Assembly (NCBI GenBank): GCA_018340805.1
Contig: JACMZG010001914.1
Location: 17,716,736 to 17,780,735, forward strand
Length of the DNA stretch: 64,000 bases
Direction: 5' to 3'
Source: Microvelia longipes
Taxonomy: Eukaryota; Arthropoda; Insecta; Hemiptera; Veliidae
Shown here: piece after piece, positions 40,263-51,847 of the stretch
How positions within the stretch are numbered: position 1 is the stretch's first letter
Layout of the letters: the number at the start of each line of letters is the position of its first letter
Notes under the pieces: model-generated
What the model was told of the DNA's origin: nothing
The model's database searches: none
What the model saw: only the letters and a program-made list of their open reading frames with translations
Position numbers and translations under genes: made by a program

Positions 40263-40265
40263 TTA

Positions 40266-41055
40266 ATTATATTTATTATTTAAAAAAATAAGCTATTGTT
40301 GCGAAAAAAAATCAGGATAGTAACAACTAGTATTTACTAATTTGTAGTACAGGTCAATCTAGATTTATTTAATTTTCCTGGGGGGGTGGTCCAAGAGGTC
40401 TGTTTGACCCCCCCTGCGGACGCCCATGGATGACTTCATAGGGATTGTTACTAGAAAGGCCGTCGTCCGAAATTTTGAAACGTCGGAAAAGTAACCTTGA
40501 ACACCTTGAATTATTGTTTTTATAAAATAAACAGTCAACATTACAGAAATTTATATTATAGAACGTTTGTAATACAACGAAAACCCGGATATGTTAAACA
40601 TAAGATTAAACAGAGACCCTGAGGGCCCCAAACGTTGTTTCAACCTTCTAAATGAATTGAGATACGGAATGCTCCAATTAAGTAATATCTATCTATGTGT
40701 GACTTCAACTAATACTAGAATTTTACATGTTATTGGACATTAGAGCATCAAAATTATGGCTTGGTTTTGACAGACACAACATCTACATATTGCATGGCGT
40801 GCATAAGATGCACTTACCAGTTATGCATCAGAATAAATATGTTGAAGAAACATCTCTTTTTAACACATAAATTGTGATAAGATAATCAAGTTAAAACTTG
40901 TTGACAGGCTATACTCGTAGGGATTTACTTTGTACTGAAACTTTCTTAAAGTTTTCAAATAGTATAAGACCACATTCTTTTCAAACTGACCTCCATATTG
41001 TTCACCCAAATTTCAAAAATGTTGCAATGATCGTTACCACAACAATACCTACTAC
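40266..41055. other. No gene seen
   Basis: 40375-40435 has a GC-rich hairpin-like GGGGGGTGG ... GACCCCCCC block. Otherwise AT-rich. Confidence 0.5.
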
Positions 41056-41056
41056 T

Positions 41057-41057
<1 letters not shown>

Positions 41058-41121
<64 letters not shown>
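41058..41121. repeat. (TA)n microsatellite
   Basis: About 31 TA units; it makes the Tyr/Ile repeat in the + frame 40898-41197. Confidence 0.95.
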
Positions 41122-41122
<1 letters not shown>

Positions 41123-42929
41123 GTGTGTGCTCTAGTAATCACTACTAGAGGCCGTTTATTTTCAGCACGTTTTACAACTGTATTACATGCCTTTTAAAAA
41201 CAAACGTGTATAAATCTGGTTTTCTTTTTCTAATTGGTTTGAATGTTTAATTTTAGTATTCTAAATTTAATTTTAAAATTGATCATTTTAATTTTATATG
41301 TTTTAATTAAAATTAAAACAAAAACGCTGTAATTTTATAAAATTTCAATTTTTGACAAATGCCTCTTTTTTTTGACAAGCAGTTAATTTTTAGTAAATTC
41401 TGTAAAGGTTCTTGTTTTAAAAATGTATGCACTGAGAAAAATTTCTTGCGCTTCCCAGTGGAAAAACACTGGGTCTAACAAGAAATTCTAGTGAAGCGAA
41501 TGACTACTAGAAGTATCCTGGGTTAACTAAATGAAAATAGTTAAGGGCGTTTAGTAGAATTGACTAATCATTTCTGTTAAGGGTTCTTGTTGAGGTCCCA
41601 TACGTTCACTGGGAAATTTAGCTAAACCAACAGTATTTTAGTTAGAATCATTGTTAAAGTAACTAAATTGTTAAGTAACCTCCACCTAAGTTTAGTTAGG
41701 TGCAATGGTAAATTTTAGTTAAAGACAGAGATTCTCAAGCATTTTCTAGTTAAGCACAACCAATTTGCAATGCATTCTGGTTACCTTAACAAGGCAGTCA
41801 AGTTACCACATCAACGTTCCTGTCCACATCAATGAAACATTAGTTACTACAACTATATTTTCTGGTTGACTCAACTACTGTGTAGTTATCCCCAATTTAT
41901 TTTCTGGTTAACTCTACTACTATTTAGTTATCATCACTATAATTTATGGTTGCCTCTACTGCTATTCTAGTAGGCTCTTCTAGAATAGCTAGTTGCCTCA
42001 CTAGGTTTCTAGTAGAGGTAACTATATTTTTTCCAGTTACCTCCACTACATTGTAGTTGCCTCTACTGTCTGTCTAGTGCCCTCTACTACTCGATGTTAG
42101 TAGTACTACAGGTGCACTTAGTTATAGGATTGGCATTAATGATAATTAATTCATGTTTAATTAATAATTGAAATACCGCATTAACTAACTTCACATAAAC
42201 TAATGGCACCTGGTCATATTACACTCTCAGTAATCATTGTGAGTGTAACGCTAACATAGAACGAAAAAAAGTTTTAGTTATGTGAAATATGTCAATACAT
42301 ACATTACAATTAAAAATTGAACAAAAGTTAACCATCTGCAATGCACAACTAAGAGCACTAGATGTACCAAACTAAAAAAGTAATAGAGGTTGGACTAACA
42401 AACAGTTAAAGACATCATACAATGTGTGGTTAAAGAAAAATAACACAGGGTTGAGTGACATTGAAATGAAAAGCATTATAAAGGAAATAGTAACATTTTA
42501 TTTACGTTAATTTTTTGTATAAATATTAAATATACAGTTGTTTTGACAATATTGTAGAATTATTAACTTACACAATGAATGAAATTAGGTAAATAATAGA
42601 AATAAAAGTAAAATACAATAAAAACAATTTATGATTAAGAAAGGATTTTTTTTAAATTTTAAATTGTTGCTATAAATAATAAATTATACTTCTTTCTTAA
42701 TTGTTATGTTAATAATTAATTAATGAATTAATTAATCATTTCATACATTAAATTAAATTATTACTTAATTAAATTAAGTAATTAAGTAAGTAAGTAAGTA
42801 TTAATGTTTAAGTAAGTAATTAATCCATGAATTATTAATTATATAATAACTTATGAAATGATATAATTATCGTGTATTATAGCAACTATTTAACATACAA
42901 AGAAAGATGTAGAGTCATTTTCATAAGGG

Positions 42930-43177
42930 GATCCCGCAAAGAGTGGAGGTAAAATCACTTAAACGGAAATATCATCGGTTCTAAGCAATTTGAGAACTAC
43001 GTTAAAAATTGTAGTTCTTAAATTGCGCCACTGTTGTTTGCTCCACAAGATTGAAACGGGTCTTAAAATGTCCAGAATAAAAATTAGAAGTAAAGTACTG
43101 TTTAGAATTTTGATATTTTGCTTAGGAACGGAGATATTTCCATTTAAGTGATTTTTACCCCCACTCTTTGCTGGATC
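42930..43177. mobile_element. 248-bp MITE with ~58-bp terminal inverted repeats
   Basis: GATCCCGCAAAGAGTGG, AAATCACTTAAACGGAAATA and GGTTCTAAGC on the left are matched inverted by GCTTAGGAACGGAGATATTT, CCATTTAAGTGATTTTTACC and CCACTCTTTGCTGGATC. An inner hairpin GCAATTTGAGAACTAC / GTAGTTCTTAAATTGC lies at about 42990-43026. Confidence 0.75.
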
Positions 43178-43246
43178 GTCTACTGAGGATACCTCCGTGG
43201 AACCTTGTCTCTAACCAGGAGGCCAATGGGCCAAAAGGCTACTGCT

Positions 43247-43418
43247 GTAGCTATCACTTTAATTAAATTGAAATGCACTAATCACACCGAGAGTTAAGCA
43301 CGGTAGCTATCACTTTAATTCAATTGAAATGCACTAATCACACCGAGAGCTAAGCACTGTAGCTATCACTTTAATTCAATTGAAATGCACTAATCACACC
43401 GAGAGTTAAGCACTGTAA
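43247..43418 (+). repeat. 56-bp tandem repeat, 3 copies
   Basis: Units start at 43247, 43303 and 43359 with GTAGCTATCACTTTAATT and end GAGAGTTAAGCACTG-like. They are nearly identical, so the expansion is recent. Confidence 0.9.
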
Positions 43419-43762
43419 AATAGCAAGGATCACGCACGAGCACGAGAGCTCGAGAAATACTGTGAGTGAGATAAAGCTTCAGTAGAGGGTCTCGGGACGC
43501 TAGGGTGGGGATATTTATTGTACTTAACTGGAAAAACCATAGGTTTTAACTAAACGTAATGGAAATTCCCTTTGACCTAACTACACTTAATCAAATCTAC
43601 TAGAATCGCCCTTCAAACAGAATTTTCTGGTAGAGGTATCAAAACTTACATTACATTTGTTGTCTCCTACTAGAATTTTACTAGAATAACTCAAAGAAAC
43701 GAAGAAACAAATAGAATTTTACTGGAATGACTAAAAGAAACATAAAACGAAATAAGTTTTAG

Positions 43763-44030
43763 ATGTTTTAAAATGAGCATAAATGGAGTCCATTGTAAAG
43801 AACGAAAGAATAGAAAGTCTCTCCACAGTTTATGATATTTATTCTTTCGTTCTTTACGATGGACTCCATTTATACTCATTTTAAAACATGTGGATCGGCA
43901 AGTCGAGCCAATTTGAGCAGCTCACATCAAACAAGCACTAATGATGACCTCTTATTAGGTCGAAAGCGCTCTGCTTAATTCTAAATAAATATCATAAACT
44001 GTGGAGAGACTTCCTATTCTTTCGTTCTTT
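43763..44030 (+). mobile_element. Penelope-like element insertion with inverted head and 13-bp target duplication
   Basis: Flanked by AAATAAGTTTTAG at 43750-43762 and 44031-44043. 43763-43838 is an inverted copy of the element's tail-head junction; 43839-44030 reads forward through head (GATGGACTCCATTTATACTC), the hammerhead-like block (43933-43976), AATAAATATCATAAACTGTG and GAGAGACTTCCTATTCTTTC. The inverted piece joins tail to head exactly as a tandem arrangement would, which is the usual terminal pattern of Penelope-like elements. No ORF remains. Confidence 0.7.
43933..43976 (+). ncRNA. Hammerhead-ribozyme-like fold, copy 2 (core mutated)
   Basis: Stem I AAGCA/TGCTT (43933-43937 with 43972-43976), core CTAATGA instead of CTGATGA (43938-43944), extra T, stem II GACCT/AGGTC (43946-43950 with 43957-43961), GAAA (43962-43965), palindromic AGCGCT, cleavage position C43971. 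Relative to copy 1, one stem I pair changes from G-C to A-T and stem II becomes fully paired. The G-to-A change in the core should abolish cleavage. Confidence 0.5.
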
Positions 44031-44244
44031 AAATAAGTTTTAGTTATTTCCAACAGGAATGGAAAAATTAGAGGATTTTACTTTGGAAAATTGTATACCT
44101 TTCAAGGGATCACAATAAACTTGAAGTCTACTTAAAAATATTTAAATCTCATGGGGAAATAAGTTGAGCTTTTTCAGAATTTAAAAGTTATCTTTTTATT
44201 GCACGTGGTGAATGAACTTTTCAAAATTCGGAAAACAACTTCTG

Positions 44245-44405
44245 CGTTCACACGCGGAGTCAAATGGGGGTTGACCCCTCCCCTGGGGGGTTAAACCCCG
44301 GGTATATGACCCCATTTAAAAGGGTGGGTTGAGTTTCGAGGTTCAACCCGACCCCCTAAGGTATTCACACGATTAACCCCCGCATTTCGACTCCGCGTAT
44401 GAACG
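44245..44405. mobile_element. GC-rich foldback element
   Basis: CGTTCACACGCGGAGTC at the left is matched inverted by GACTCCGCGTATGAACG at the right, and the inner part has GTTGACCCC / GGGGTTAA and TTGAACC-type complementary runs. About 161 bp, much richer in G and C than its surroundings. Confidence 0.7.
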
Positions 44406-45199
44406 TATAGTATACATGTAACATCAATCTTGGGGAATCAAGAAAGATTAAGAGCCAGACTACATGTATTGTCTATTCAGTTCATATATTATTATTCGTG
44501 AATTTTTATTTCATAATTAATTAAGTACATTAATTATTAAATTATAAAATTTAAATCAGCTCATAACTCCATGCATATAGCTGTAGTTAACTAAACATTC
44601 TAGTTAACTTAACCAGATACTCAGTAGCAAATGACGAGTTCTGGTACAACTATTTTGGTGACTTGATATAAATAAATCACGTCTTGGCCATAGCTATTTA
44701 ATTGTTTAACTCTACTTACGAATGGTTGGAGAATTTATTAAGATTTCAACTAAACGCGTTTAGATAAGTCAACTTAAAAAATTGAATTAAACTAACTAGT
44801 TCGTCATTGTAAATAACAATAATACAGTTGATACAGCTAATTCCCTCTTAACTAAAATCAATTAGTTGGATCTTCTAAAAGCGTGTGGTTCGGATGGCTA
44901 GAATTAATTTAAAGGAAATGAAATTCTAGTCTTAACCAATGAAAATGGTCTTAACTAATTTTTAGTTAATCGATTTCAGAATTATTTTTCTCAGTGTGCT
45001 TTCAATATAACGAAACTGATCTTATATATCTTTCGCGCAGAGGCCAGCTGTGGCCTAATGCCCACACATGTTAGATGAGTAGTTGTCTTTCTCTATCCAG
45101 CAATGTACAATCATCGATAACATGGAATGAAGTTTGATCTTTGGTTCACATTTGCAACTACTTGTATTGGTCATATTAAATCTATTTATTATTTATTAC

Positions 45200-45362
<163 letters not shown>

Positions 45363-45364
45363 AA

Positions 45365-46375
45365 AAGTTTCTTTTTACTTGATCGAATCATCTTGAATGA
45401 TGCTTAAGCTTAAAACGTAACTAGAGACAACAGGTGGTTTAAAGATATTTGGTAGGATTTTATGTGCAAGTGATGGTTGTTTCTGAACGCAAAATAACTA
45501 ATTCAGTACGCACAACAACTGAACAACTTTAAAATTAGCAAATACTACAAGTTTTACATATTTACAACTATTAATATACTTGTCTTGATAGTAGTAAATA
45601 ATTAAACTTCTATTAAATAAAAAGTAAACCAAAACTTCTATTATAGCCAATTTTTAAAGGTTCTCAGTTTTTGTGCTTACAAAATTATTTGTTTTGTGTT
45701 CAGAAACAACAATTACTTGCTATACGTCAAATCCTGCAAAATATTTTAAAACTACAATTAAGAGCTTAAAGTAAAGACGTAAAATCCACATTTTCAAAAA
45801 CCCCTTATTTCCAGAATTATAGCATTATTTAGTGAACTAATATCGTTTAAATTGAAGTAATTTTTATCGATAAAAATAAAGTAAGTTAAATTAAATTCAT
45901 GAAATTCTGTAAGAGTTCTTTTCTCATCAGAGCCACGTGACTCTAGAACTAAAATAGAAAACAATTATAACAAACATTTAAATTGCGTTCTTCGAATAAT
46001 TTGCTCGGACATAAAAGCAAAAATGAAGATTTTTAAAAATAAATATTAAAACGGAGTCGTAAAAGATAATTTTTATAAATGTCTCCTAAATGTATTCAAT
46101 GTAATTATGTTTAATTATATTAGGTACAGTACAATTAAAAGAAAAGTGTTTTGTCCATAAAATTAATATACATAATTTAATTGGAGCATTGGAGAGGTAA
46201 TTATACATTTTTCGTTTTATAAAAAAAAAATATTAAAAGATAAGCGAATTTCTCTTTGTACAGGAATCTAACGTCTTGGGTTCAGTTCATATTATATGCA
46301 TTATTAAGTCGTGGCCCAGAGTCTGATCCAACCAACTTCATCAGGGTATCATCCGGACAGAATTTAAACGGCTAC
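45365..46375. other. No gene seen
   Basis: AT-rich, with no recognised content. Confidence 0.55.
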
Positions 46376-46379
46376 CAAT

Positions 46380-46660
46380 ATTTGACGGTATTCAATGGGT
46401 AAATAAATATTTGACGGTAATCGTTAGATAAATGGTTTGACGATATCCCGTGGGTTAATGAATATTTGACGGTAATCGTTGGATAAATGGTTTGACGATA
46501 TCCCGTGGGTAAATGGATATTTGACGATATTCAATAGGTAAATGGATATTTGACGGTAATCGTTAGATAAATGGTTTGAAGATATCCATTTACCCAGGAT
46601 ATTTTACGATATTCCATGGATGAATGGATATTTGGCAATATTCCATGAGTAAATAAATTA
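46380..46660 (+). repeat. ~55-bp tandem repeat
   Basis: Built from TTTGACGGTAATCGTTAGAT and GGTTTGACGATATCCCGTGG half-units (about 27 bp each), roughly five copies with decay on the right. Confidence 0.8.
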
Positions 46661-46711
46661 AAGGATATATAAGATAAAGTATTTTTCAGATGAAGCGATT
46701 ACCTCTTGTCT

Positions 46712-47125
46712 AATTTTGTATGTAACCATTACCTGTTGTCTGGATTTTGTATGTAACCATTACTTGTTGTCTGATTTTGTATGTAACCATTACCTGTGGT
46801 CTGATTTTGCAGGTAACCATTACCTGTGGTCTGATTTTGCAGGTAACCATGACCTGTTGTCTGATTTTTTATGTAACCATTATCTGTTGTCTAATTTTGC
46901 ATTGTAACCATTACCTGTGGTCTGATTTTGTATGTAAGCAAGACCTGTTGTCTGATTTTGTATGTAAGCAAGACCTGTTGTCTGATTTTGTATGTAAGCA
47001 AGACCTGTTGTCTGATTTTGTATGTAAGCAAGACCTGTTGTCTGATTTTGCATTGTAACCATTACCTGTTGTCTAATTTTGCATTGTAACCATTACCCGT
47101 TGTCTGATTTTACACGAACCCAATA
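46712..47125 (+). repeat. 30-bp minisatellite
   Basis: The unit is GTAACCATTACCTGTTGTCT followed by GATTTTGTAT. A block of four identical variant units with GTAAGCAAGACC lies at about 46935-47054. The period is divisible by three, so frames stay open on both strands. No gene. Confidence 0.92.
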
Positions 47126-47855
47126 CCTGTTGCCTATCACATGCTAGATATGTCATTAAATCGGGTTTAAATTTTATGCATCTTACTATGCGTCTTACTA
47201 CGCGTATTAATATTTTATGCGTCTGATTGCAAATTAGTAATGCAATTTTGTTTGTGCTGAGTAAAAAATATTGCTATTAATTACCTCTGTTACTGTTTTA
47301 AATATCGTTTCATTTATCAAAAACGAATTGTTTCTATAAAATTCGCAAAGCTTTAAAAAGTGCATTTATGAGTTAAGGAAGTTTAATGTAGAGGAAAATG
47401 AGATAATTATTTAACTCATTATTTAACTTATTATTTTTAACTCATCTAAAAAATAAAGAGAATAATTAATTTAATATCTAACAAGGCAAAATAAACTGGG
47501 CCAGTAAAAAATTAAAAGACGCTGTTAAATGTTTTAAGAAATAAAAGTAAAAAATTACCGTCGTCCCTCTCTTTCAATATTTCTAACCTCATTAGCGTTT
47601 TATTTTAGTTTCTATATAGTAAAAAACAGAGAAGAGAAATGTAACAACAAAAACTTTGTTTCACTACCATAAAGGAATTAGGGAATTCCATACCATAAAG
47701 GAATTCACTACCATATATTTGATCAGGGGAAGAAGAAAAGGTTAAGATAGTGATACATTTTGTTAGTTTAGTTTCATCTCATGGAAAACACAATAATAAG
47801 GTAACGCAGGTCAGTAATCCTTTCCTTGTACTCCTTGGAAACCGACATGTTTGTC
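47126..47855. other. No gene seen
   Basis: AT-rich. CACTACCATA...AAGGAATT words repeat near 47660-47715. Confidence 0.5.
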
Positions 47856-47859
47856 ATCA

Positions 47860-48190
47860 GAAAGAAGCCAGCATGTTTTCCATCAGGAGGAAACCAGTAT
47901 GTTCTTCACCAGCACAAACCCAGCATCTTTTCGATCAACAGGAGACTACCATGTTTTCCATCAACAGGAGACTACCATGTTTTCCATCAACAGGAGACTA
48001 CCATCTTTTCCATCAGCAGGAGACTACCATGTTTTCCATCAACAGGAAACTACCATGTTTTCCATCAACAGGAGACTACCATGTTTTTCATCAACAGGAA
48101 ACCACCATGTTTTCCATCAACAGGAAACTAGCATGTTTTTCAACCGCAGAAAACCAACTTGTTTCTATAAGCAGAATACCAGCATGTTTT
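47860..48190 (+). repeat. 26-bp minisatellite open in three frames
   Basis: The unit CATGTTTTCCATCAACAGGA plus GACTAC is repeated about 12 times, with outer copies diverged. Because 26 is not divisible by three and the unit has no stop in any + frame, three overlapping open frames of 101-154 codons arise. They give the same peptide cycle and are not genes. Confidence 0.92.
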
Positions 48191-48242
48191 TTTTTGCTAG
48201 CGGAACAGCATTAGTAGCTATCAAGGAACCTGGTTTTAAATT

Positions 48243-48268
48243 CTATCTGTTGAAATATCAACAGATAG
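48243..48268. repeat. Perfect palindrome
   Basis: CTATCTGTTGA pairs with TCAACAGATAG around AATA. Confidence 0.7.
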
Positions 48269-48294
48269 AAGTATTATTAAGTCGCCAGTATTAG

Positions 48295-49685
48295 CAACTA
48301 GTGAAGTGCTTATTTATAAACAGTAATTAGTGAATAATATTTATTTATGCTCATACTAGATGATGCACACCATTATATACCCGAGTAACTGAATGATTCC
48401 CAGGGCAAAGCCAAAGGGATCATAATTTATAAATCCCGAGGCATCAGCCAAGCCAATCAGGCGTTTTATTCCCGAGACTTAGGCGAAGAACTAATAACAT
48501 TCAGCTCCCAAGGCTTGCCGAAGGAGATAATTTGCAATAGTTAATTGCATTTGAGGGTTGCATATACAAAATTTTATTTTCAGGAAGAAGAACTCACGTT
48601 TATAAAACAAAGCAAGAATGTTTCATTTGTTTGCACTATAGAAACATGTTAATTTGTGACTATGTTTGGCTCTTTCAATTATCAACGAGACTAGAAGATT
48701 ATCAACAGAAAATAACTCATTTGACATAATGTTATTAGTCAAACTTCATTAGCATTTTTTTCATCCACTAAGCCAGTGAGATGCTGAGTCTTTTATTATT
48801 TGAAATCTGTGTCAGATATCTAAGGTGCTTATAAAATGATTTTGCCAGTCATTCAGATAGATAATAGATAGGCAATGAATACAATAAAAGATTATTTTTA
48901 AAAGTCATAATTTTTATTTACACACCGCTTTATCCTCACGTTAATTGTTCAATCCATTAATTGCCTTTGACCAACATACTTCTCATGAGTGAAAGTGATA
49001 CCAGCGTTTATAAAATTAAAGAAACAAGTCTTTAAAAAGAAGTATTTTTTTAATCCAAGGGGAAAGTTGTTTCCTTAGCGCAAAGATCTTGTTCCTTAAA
49101 GAGACGTCCCCACACCCTTGGGAACCTGTGCCATGACCCTGGTCAAATAGATAATAATAACTTCCTTATACGTCTACAACTTCTTTTTCTTCTTCTATAA
49201 TCTATTTTATAGTTCTTCTTGATCAGAAATATATTATAAGTAACTTCGGAATCTAATAATTTATGATCGTTATTTAAACTGTCTGAACTTTTCAATATTC
49301 TTTTAAGTTTTTATTCTTTAATAATGTAGTAAATCTAGTCAAAATATATTAAATAAATCATGACATACATAAGTTTTCTCCTTCAAAAACAGAATCAGCT
49401 GTAAAGCAAGCTGTTACATAAGATGATATAAAAGAGATAGTTTATAGTCTAAAAAAAATGTTCTATGATACCCGACTATTAAGTTATGTAATAATCTTTC
49501 ATTGAGTTAGAAATAGATTTGGAATAGAAGATTTTTAATGGAATTGAGTCAATGGGATTTTTCGTGAAGTTTTACAGCAAGTTTTGAAATTATGTAAGTA
49601 GTTTTTGTTACAGTAGAAATAAAAGTGAATACTTTGGGACAAGGAAATCATAATTACTAAACTATATAGCCTTCCGCAGTAATTG
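48295..49685. other. No gene seen
   Basis: 48395-48530 has a set of CCCGAGGCATCAGCCAAG / CCAAGGCTTGCCGAAGG words that look like a decayed repeat. Otherwise AT-rich. Confidence 0.5.
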
Positions 49686-49689
49686 TATA

Positions 49690-50395
49690 CAAGGTAAAAC
49701 TCTTTGGAGGTTAGCTTTTTGGAAAGGAGGTTAGCTAACTTTTGGTAAGGACCTATACGAGGTCTATACCATGTCTTTTGATAAGGAGGTTAGTTTACTT
49801 TACGTAAGGACCTATACGAGGTAAAGCTCTTTTCGTAAGGAGGTTAACTCTGTGGTAAGGAGGTTATCTTTTTGGTAAGGAGGATAGTTTTTAGTAAGGA
49901 GGTTAGCTTACTTTTGGTAAGGACCTATACGAGGTATAGGTGTATTGGTAAGGAGATTACCTTGCCTTTGGTAAAGACATATACGAGTTATAGTTATTTT
50001 GTTTAGGAGGTTAGCTCATTGGTAAGGAGGTTACCTTTTTGGTAAGGGGGTTAGCTTAGATTTGGTAAAGACCTATACGAGGTATAGGTCTATTCATAAG
50101 GAGATTACCTTGCCTTTGGTAAAAACCTATACGAGGTATAGTTATTTTGTTTAGGAGGTTAGCTCATTGGTAAGGAGGTTACCTTTTTGGTAAGGAGGTT
50201 AGCTTACTTTTGGTAAGGACCTATACGAGGTATAGGTCTATTGGTAAGGAGATTACCTTGCCTTTGGTAAAGACCTATACGAGGTATAGTTATTTTGTTT
50301 AGGAGGTTAGCTCATTGGTAAGGTTACCTTTTTGGTAAGGAGGTTAGCTTACTTTTGGTAAGAACCCATACGAGGAATAGGTCTTTTGTTAAGAG
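49690..50395 (+). repeat. Minisatellite with 148-bp higher-order period
   Basis: Short GGTAAGGAGGTTAGCT and GGACCTATACGAGGTATAGG units are organised into a larger repeat. TAGTTATTTTGTTTAGGAGG recurs at 49991, 50139 and 50287, exactly 148 bp apart. The left part (49690-49990) is older and more irregular. Confidence 0.9.
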
Positions 50396-50885
50396 CCTAA
50401 AGTTATATATAAGTTATTTTTAATAAATATATTTAAAATAACTTGAAATTCTTTTGATTAAATTTCATAAACAATGGAGATTATTAATATCTGGAGGTTT
50501 CTATGCTGGATCTAAGAAACAAATCCCTACCCTATGTAAACAAGGTATTACTATATAAACTGCCGTCAATGATTAGAGAGTAACTAAAGCTTTGAACTCC
50601 CTGGTTAAGTTTAACCCTCCAAGAAATAAAGTAAATATTTGTTTTTATTACATTAAATAACATCTAAATTATTAGGGTCTGATTCATAACTTCTAACTTC
50701 ACAATACTCGGAGTTTGGAACACTATTTATCTCATTAGTAAATTTCCAAAGGAAAGTTAATAAATAAAATTTTTGTTAAATAATTAATGAAGATTTCAGT
50801 CCTTTAAAAAATGTAATGAAAATAAATAATTTCATTTATAAAATTATTATTTTATAATTGCTTAATATAATTTTATAAAAATATA
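50396..50885. other. No gene seen
   Basis: AT-rich, nothing recognised. Confidence 0.55.
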
Positions 50886-50887
50886 AA

Positions 50888-51398
50888 ATTATTTTTTTTG
50901 AGGTAGTACGTAATTGGGCACTTTATTGGACCGTTTTTAGGATGAGAAGCCAATCATTATTGTTATAGGAGGTTATTTAGTACTTTTCACCTCCGAGGAC
51001 AATAATGAATGTAAACAAACTCCTAGGACGTAAAAGTAATTCATATGTTGCCGCCATTACTGTAATGTAGCTGTAGCGTCTTCAAAAAACAATCTGTGTT
51101 AAACCTTCGTGAGCTTTATTTAAAAACGTTAATTTTGTTTCTGTTTTTGTTCGTAGACTAATTTTTTTTTTCGTTTTTAAAAGGTGTTCTAATTGACAAT
51201 TTTTGTGTGTTTATTTGTAAAGCTTTTACATTTTTGAGTAAAAGTGTGAAGCTATGGATGAATTTAATGACGGCGATAATATGGAGTTAATAATAATTGG
51301 ACGTTTTTTCTATTAAGTATATAGCGCAGTTTAATAAGTGCTTTTTTTGATTTTTTTTAATGAGTGCTTTATTTAATGAGTGCTACCTCAAAAAAATA
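50888..51398. mobile_element. Foldback-like element
   Basis: TATTTTTTTTGAGGTAG at the left and CTACCTCAAAAAAATA at the right are inverted, with GCAC/GTGC runs continuing each arm. The interior includes GTTGCCGCCATTACTG and a short ATG frame (51254-51316, 20 codons) too small to call. The right arm abuts the hairpin at 51391-51532. Confidence 0.5.
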
Positions 51399-51532
51399 GT
51401 GTATGCCATCCGGCTGAGAATGTCTTTATGTCTTGGCAATTTTTCCCGACTCGCTTAGCTCGTCGGTAAATCTAATTGCCGTGACATAAAGACACACTTC
51501 TCAGCCTTATGGCATAAATAACTATTTTTTTA
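51391..51532. repeat. ~55-bp-arm hairpin with TCGCTTAGCTCG apex
   Basis: 51391-51443 (AATAGTGTATGCCAT, GGCTGAGAATGTCTTTATG, TTGGCAAT) pairs with 51470-51532 (ATTGCCGTGACATAAAGAC, TTCTCAGCCTTATGGCATAA, AACTATT). The loop carries GACTCGCTTAGCTCGTCGG, itself palindromic. Confidence 0.7.
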
Positions 51533-51840
51533 AAAAAAATAATTTTAATATTTTTTTAAACTTGGGTTTAATTTACACAATTTTATGTGTGTTGATTAAT
51601 CAACTTGTTTAACCATATATATTTGTTAATTTTATGAGTTTAGTTTGTATTTATTGTAATTGTATGATTACAAAGTATTTTGTTTTTTGTCAATTTTAGG
51701 AACTGACGAAGCTCAGGATCCCCGTGCAAAAGCTTTTCAGTCATTAATTTTCAATAACTTTTTTAATATTCGAAATTAAACAAATAAAATAATTCTAGCC
51801 AGCCTCGAATAATATTCAAAAGAAGAAAATTAATAAAGAT
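51533..51840. other. No gene seen
   Basis: AT-rich, nothing recognised. Confidence 0.55.
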
Positions 51841-51847
51841 TGAAGGC

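Larger units (their letters stand above)
41429..45000. mobile_element. ~3.6-kb element with ACTGAGAAAAAT terminal inverted repeats
   Basis: The left end GCACTGAGAAAAATTT (41430-41445) is matched inverted at the right end by AATTATTTTTCTCAGTGTGC (44980-45000). Subterminal regions on both sides are packed with short GTTAACT / AGTAGAGGTAACTA / CTCTACTAC words (41500-42120 and 44575-44960). There is no transposase ORF, so it is non-autonomous. It hosts a MITE (42930-43177), a 56-bp repeat (43247-43418), a Penelope-like insertion (43763-44030) and a foldback (44245-44405). The superfamily is not assigned. Confidence 0.55.

Noticed and set aside
46712..47062. Overlapping open frames on both strands
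   Set aside because: 30-bp minisatellite; the period is divisible by three, so frames stay open by construction.
46712..47125. CRISPR array
   Set aside because: The units are contiguous 30-bp tandem repeats with no unique spacers, in a eukaryotic context.
51254..51316. Short ATG frame with good context (20 codons)
   Set aside because: Too short, no splice donor at its end, and inside a foldback-like element.
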